DNA from: Actinomycetes bacterium
Lineage (GTDB): Bacteria; Actinomycetota; Actinomycetes; Streptosporangiales; Streptosporangiaceae
Length of the DNA: 34,856 nt
Assembly (NCBI GenBank): GCA_021792405.1
Contig: JAJYUU010000046.1
Location: 1 to 34,856, forward strand
Direction: 5' to 3'
In this document: positions 31,529-34,856 of the stretch, piece after piece
How positions within the stretch are numbered: the stretch's first letter is position 1
Layout of the letters: each line of letters begins with the position of its first letter
Program-made: the position numbers and the translations under genes
The notes under the pieces: generated by a model
What the model was told of the DNA's origin: nothing
Database searches by the model: none
The model's input: only the letters and a program-made list of their open reading frames with translations

Positions 31529-34150
31529 GTGACCATGGACCCGAACAAGCTGACCGAGAAGTCATCGCAGGCCCTGCACGACGCCCAGGCCAAGGCACTG
31601 CGCTTCGGCCATACCGAGGCTGACGCCGAGCATCTGCTGCTGGCGCTGCTCGAGCAGCCGGAGGGCATCGTGCCGCGCCTGCTGACCCAGACCGGCGCGG
31701 ATCCAGGCAGGCTGGCCAAGAACCTGGAGGCCGAACTCGAGCGGCGGCCCAGAGTTAGCGGCCCCGGTGTCACCCCCGGCCAGATCGCCGTGACACAGCG
31801 GCTAGCGCGGCTGCTCGGCGACGCTCAGCGGGAAGCCGACCGCTTGAAGGACGATTACGTATCGGTAGAGCATCTGGTGCTGGCGATGCTGGCGGAAGGC
31901 CCGCCGACTGGCGCAGGCAGGCTGCTGTCCGAGGAAGGGGTGACCAGAGCGGCATTCCTGGATGCGCTGGCGAAGATACGTGGTCATCAGCGGGTCACGT
32001 CGGCGACGCCCGAGGGGGCATACGAGGCACTCGCTAAATACGGCCAGGATCTGGTGGCGGACGCCGCTGCTGGCCGTCTCGATCCGGTCATCGGCCGGGA
32101 CGCTGAGATCAGGCGGGTTATCCAGATCCTGTCCAGGAAGACCAAGAACAACCCCGTGCTGATCGGCGATCCCGGAGTCGGCAAGACCGCGATCGTCGAG
32201 GGACTTGCTCAGCGCATCACTCGCGGCGACGTGCCCGAGGGGCTGCGGGACAAGACCGTATTCAGCCTGGATCTTGGCTCCCTGGTGGCGGGCGCGAAGT
32301 ACCGCGGCGAGTTCGAGGAACGGCTCAAGGCCGTCCTCGGCGAAGTCAGGGCGGCGCAGGGACGCATCCTGCTGTTCGTCGACGAACTGCACACGGTCGT
32401 CGGCGCGGGCGCGGCCGAGGGCGCCATGGACGCGGGGAACATGCTCAAGCCGATGCTGGCCAGGGGCGAGCTGCACCTGATCGGCGCGACGACGCTGGAC
32501 GAGTACCGCAAGCGCATCGAGAAGGACGCCGCCCTGGAGCGCCGGTTCCAGCCCGTCATGGTTGACGAGCCATCGGTCGAGGATGCGGTGTCGATCCTGC
32601 GCGGGCTGCGTGAGCGGCTGGAGGTATTCCACGGCGTGAAGATCGCCGACAGCGCACTAGTCGCGGCGGTCACCATGAGCCACCGCTACATCAGCGACCG
32701 CTTCCTGCCGGACAAGGCAATTGACCTGGTGGACGAGGCGTGCGCGATCATCCGCACGGAGATCGACTCCATGCCGGCCGAACTCGACGAGCTGACCCGC
32801 AGGGTGATGCGGCTGGAGATCGAGGACGCTGCCCTCGCCAAGGAGAACGATCCAGGCAGCGTCGCGCGGCTGGCCGGCCTCCGCAAGGAACTCGCTGACC
32901 TGCGTGCCGAGGCGGACGCATTGCGGGCCCAGTGGGAGGCCGAGCGCCATGCGCTGCGGCGGGTCCAGGTGCTGCGGGAGGAGATGGAGCACCTGCGGCA
33001 GGAGGCCGAGCGGGCCGAGCGCGACTACAACCTGAACAGGGCCGCCGAGCTCAGGCTCGGCAGGCTGCCGGACCTGCAGCGCCGGCTCGCGGCGGAGGAG
33101 GAGAGCCTGGCCGGCAAGCACGGCGGCCACCGGCTGCTGCGCGAGGTGGTTACCGAGGACGAGATCGCCTCGGTGGTGGCCCGGTGGACCGGCATTCCGG
33201 TGAGCCGGCTGCAGGAGAGCGAGCGCGAGAAACTGCTCGGGCTTGACCAGATCCTGCACGAGCGGGTTGTGGGGCAGGACGAGGCCGTCCAGCTCGTGAC
33301 CGATGCCATCGTGCGGGCGCGCTCGGGGATCCACGATCCGCGGCGGCCGATCGGCTCGTTCATCTTCCTCGGCCCTACCGGAGTAGGGAAAACAGAGCTC
33401 GCCAAGTCGCTGGCCGCTGCCCTGTTCGACACCGAGGACAACATCGTCCGCATCGACATGAGCGAGTACCAGGAACGCCACACCGTCAGCCGGCTGGTCG
33501 GCGCGCCGCCCGGATATGTCGGCTACGAGGAAGGCGGGCAGCTCACCGAGGCGATCCGGCGGCGGCCTTATTCCGTGGTGCTGTTTGACGAGGTCGAGAA
33601 GGCGCATCCGGACGTGTTCAACACGCTGCTGCAGGTCCTCGACGACGGCCGGCTGACCGATGGCCAGGGGCGCACCGTCGGCTTCCGTAACACGGTCATC
33701 ATCATGACGTCTAACGTCGGCTCGGAGTACCTGCTGGAGGGTGCGACATCGGCCGGGGAGATCGAGCCGGAGGCGCGCGAGCGCGTGCTGGCCGAGATGC
33801 GAAACCGCTTCCGGCCGGAGTTCCTCAACCGCCTCGACGACATCGTGCTGTTCAAGCCGCTGACTGAGGCAGAGATCGAGCAGATCGTCGAGCTGATGCT
33901 GGCCGGCCTGCGGGCCCGGCTGGCCGAGCGGCAGATGACGCTGGAGGTCACCGGCGAGGCCCGTCGCCACATCGCAACGCAGGGCTTCGACTCCGTCTAC
34001 GGGGCGCGGCCGCTGCGCCGGTTCATCGCCAGACAGGTCGAGACTCCCGTTGCGCGCGCGCTGATCGCGGGCAGCGTCCACGACGGTGCGGTGATCCGGA
34101 TCGATTACGCTGAGCCGGAGCTGATCGTCAGCTACGACGGCCGGTCCTGA
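31529..34150 (+). CDS. clpB: AAA+ disaggregase ClpB
   Basis: An 873-residue Hsp100 disaggregase. The N-domain has two Clp repeats ([37 protein letters not shown]). The first AAA+ module contains Walker A GDPGVGKT (about 213-220), the pore loop [12 protein letters not shown] and [15 protein letters not shown]. The coiled-coil middle domain (about 405-520), which distinguishes ClpB from ClpC and ClpA, is present. The second AAA+ module has [20 protein letters not shown], the pore loop [14 protein letters not shown] and [16 protein letters not shown]. The GTG at 31529 was chosen because GGGAGGG lies 8 bases upstream; ATG 31535 is the alternative. It is the last gene of the chaperone operon, five bases after cbpM, so disaggregase and Hsp70 system are made together. 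Confidence 0.96.
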   Translation: MTMDPNKLTEKSSQALHDAQAKALRFGHTEADAEHLLLALLEQPEGIVPRLLTQTGADPGRLAKNLEAELERRPRVSGPGVTPGQIAVTQRLARLLGDAQREADRLKDDYVSVEHLVLAMLAEGPPTGAGRLLSEEGVTRAAFLDALAKIRGHQRVTSATPEGAYEALAKYGQDLVADAAAGRLDPVIGRDAEIRRVIQILSRKTKNNPVLIGDPGVGKTAIVEGLAQRITRGDVPEGLRDKTVFSLDLGSLVAGAKYRGEFEERLKAVLGEVRAAQGRILLFVDELHTVVGAGAAEGAMDAGNMLKPMLARGELHLIGATTLDEYRKRIEKDAALERRFQPVMVDEPSVEDAVSILRGLRERLEVFHGVKIADSALVAAVTMSHRYISDRFLPDKAIDLVDEACAIIRTEIDSMPAELDELTRRVMRLEIEDAALAKENDPGSVARLAGLRKELADLRAEADALRAQWEAERHALRRVQVLREEMEHLRQEAERAERDYNLNRAAELRLGRLPDLQRRLAAEEESLAGKHGGHRLLREVVTEDEIASVVARWTGIPVSRLQESEREKLLGLDQILHERVVGQDEAVQLVTDAIVRARSGIHDPRRPIGSFIFLGPTGVGKTELAKSLAAALFDTEDNIVRIDMSEYQERHTVSRLVGAPPGYVGYEEGGQLTEAIRRRPYSVVLFDEVEKAHPDVFNTLLQVLDDGRLTDGQGRTVGFRNTVIIMTSNVGSEYLLEGATSAGEIEPEARERVLAEMRNRFRPEFLNRLDDIVLFKPLTEAEIEQIVELMLAGLRARLAERQMTLEVTGEARRHIATQGFDSVYGARPLRRFIARQVETPVARALIAGSVHDGAVIRIDYAEPELIVSYDGRS

Positions 34151-34194
34151 TCGCCGGCAGACACCCGATGTCAGCGGTGGTCGGCCCGGCTAAC

Positions 34195-34856
34195 TCAGCT
34201 CTCGGCCGACGGCAGCGCCCGCCCGCGGCCGCCGCCGAGGAAGGAATCGACGAACTCGGGACTTCCGGCCAGCTCTGCTGGCGTTCCGGCCATCCGCAGC
34301 TCGCCACCGCCGAGTACGTAGGTCCGGTCGGAGATGGCGAGGACGGCCCTGGCGCGCTGCTCTACGATCAGCACCGCGGCGCCGTGTTCGGCTAGCTGGC
34401 GGACATGCTCGGAGAGCAGCGCCGTGGCGATCGCCGGCGCCAGGTTCGCGGTGGGTTCGTCGAGCAGGAAGACGCTGGGTTCGAGCATGAGCACCCGCCC
34501 CATCGCCAGCATCTTGCGCTCGCCGCCGCTGAGCTTGCCCGCCGGGCGGCGCGCCATGGTCGCCAGCCGCGGGAACACGTTCAGCACATGCTCGATCCGG
34601 CGTGCGATCTCGGCTCTGGCGAGCAAATAGCCGCCCATCTCGAGGTTCTCCGTCACGGTGAGCGGCGGGAATACGTCGTCCACCTGCGGCACGTAGCCAA
34701 CGCCAGCTCGCGCGATTTCCTCCGGCGCAAGGTTCGTGATGACCCGCTCGCCGAGCAAGACACGGCCAGCGGACACCCGTACGACTCCGACCAGGCTCTT
34801 GAGCAGCGTGCTCTTGCCTGAGCCGTTCGGGCCGACGATCGAGGTGACCTTGCCGG
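34195..34856 (-). CDS. LivF-type ABC transporter ATPase, N-terminus outside window
   Basis: The visible 220 codons are a small ABC ATPase of the branched-chain amino acid (LivF) type. Walker A GPNGSGKST is present close to the right edge, followed by the LivF-characteristic VGYVPQVDDVFPPLTVTENL, signature LSGGERKMLAMGR, Walker B PSVFLLDEPTANLAP and VLIVEQRARAVLAISDRTYV. The C-terminus AGSPEFVDSFLGG matches LivF. The LivG, LivH, LivM and LivK partners are presumably beyond the edge. It is convergent with clpB across a 44-base gap in which no clear terminator was seen. Substrate could be branched-chain amino acids, urea or another solute handled by this transporter class. Confidence 0.92.
   Translation of the reverse strand, partial: GKVTSIVGPNGSGKSTLLKSLVGVVRVSAGRVLLGERVITNLAPEEIARAGVGYVPQVDDVFPPLTVTENLEMGGYLLARAEIARRIEHVLNVFPRLATMARRPAGKLSGGERKMLAMGRVLMLEPSVFLLDEPTANLAPAIATALLSEHVRQLAEHGAAVLIVEQRARAVLAISDRTYVLGGGELRMAGTPAELAGSPEFVDSFLGGGRGRALPSAES

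Noticed and set aside
34151-34194. A terminator between clpB and the LivF-type gene.
   Set aside because: Only a 4-bp GACA/TGTC pairing was found, too weak to call.

Overview
The window is high-GC actinobacterial chromosome. Pointers are the strong G/C third-position bias, frequent GTG starts, leaderless gene pairs, and families typical of actinomycetes: DUF222/HNH nuclease, WS/DGAT acyltransferase, a PucR regulator beside a FUSC protein, a LAL-type LuxR, and a dnaK-grpE-cbpA-cbpM-clpB operon. A Streptosporangiales- or Frankiales-like soil actinomycete would fit, but genus cannot be read from the sequence. No rRNA, tRNA, IS element or CRISPR array was recognised.

Layout. (1) 1-6523: two divergent transcripts. 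Leftward are an Lrp/AsnC regulator, a glutamine-synthetase-like ligase and an APC amino-acid/amine permease. Rightward are a PLP aminotransferase, a cupin, an SDR-fold protein and a class II amidotransferase-fold hydrolase. Together they look like a catabolic route that masks an amine with glutamate and later removes the glutamate; the substrate is unknown. (2) 6520-9469: a conserved hypothetical gene and a DrrAB-type ABC exporter lying between two gene relics. (3) 9470-15808: accessory genes comprising a squalene-cyclase-like toroid protein, an MFS exporter divergent from a MarR regulator across a symmetric operator, an orphan TOPRIM protein, an SRPBCC protein and a DUF222-HNH nuclease. (4) 15846-20368: lipid genes, with an acyl-CoA ligase divergent from a lipase-like hydrolase, a wax-ester/triacylglycerol synthase and a TetR regulator. 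(5) 20387-23665: a leftward cluster with a UBP-type zinc finger, a MarR regulator, an MmgE/PrpD enzyme and a class III CoA-transferase, suggesting conversion and CoA activation of a small di- or tricarboxylic acid. (6) 23867-26893: a FUSC membrane protein and a PucR regulator that read as one open frame, apparently through a one-base frameshift. (7) 27014-34150: a truncated LuxR-type regulator followed by the tightly packed chaperone/disaggregase operon. (8) 34195-34856: the start of a LivF-type ABC ATPase gene running off the right edge.

The most notable items are the candidate gamma-glutamyl pathway, which pairs a GS-like ligase having Phe where GS has its latch Glu with an N-terminal-Cys hydrolase and an SDR lacking its catalytic Tyr/Lys; the mirror-symmetric leaderless MFS/MarR control region; and the FUSC-PucR frame fusion. 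Functions come from motif recognition by eye; no database search was run.
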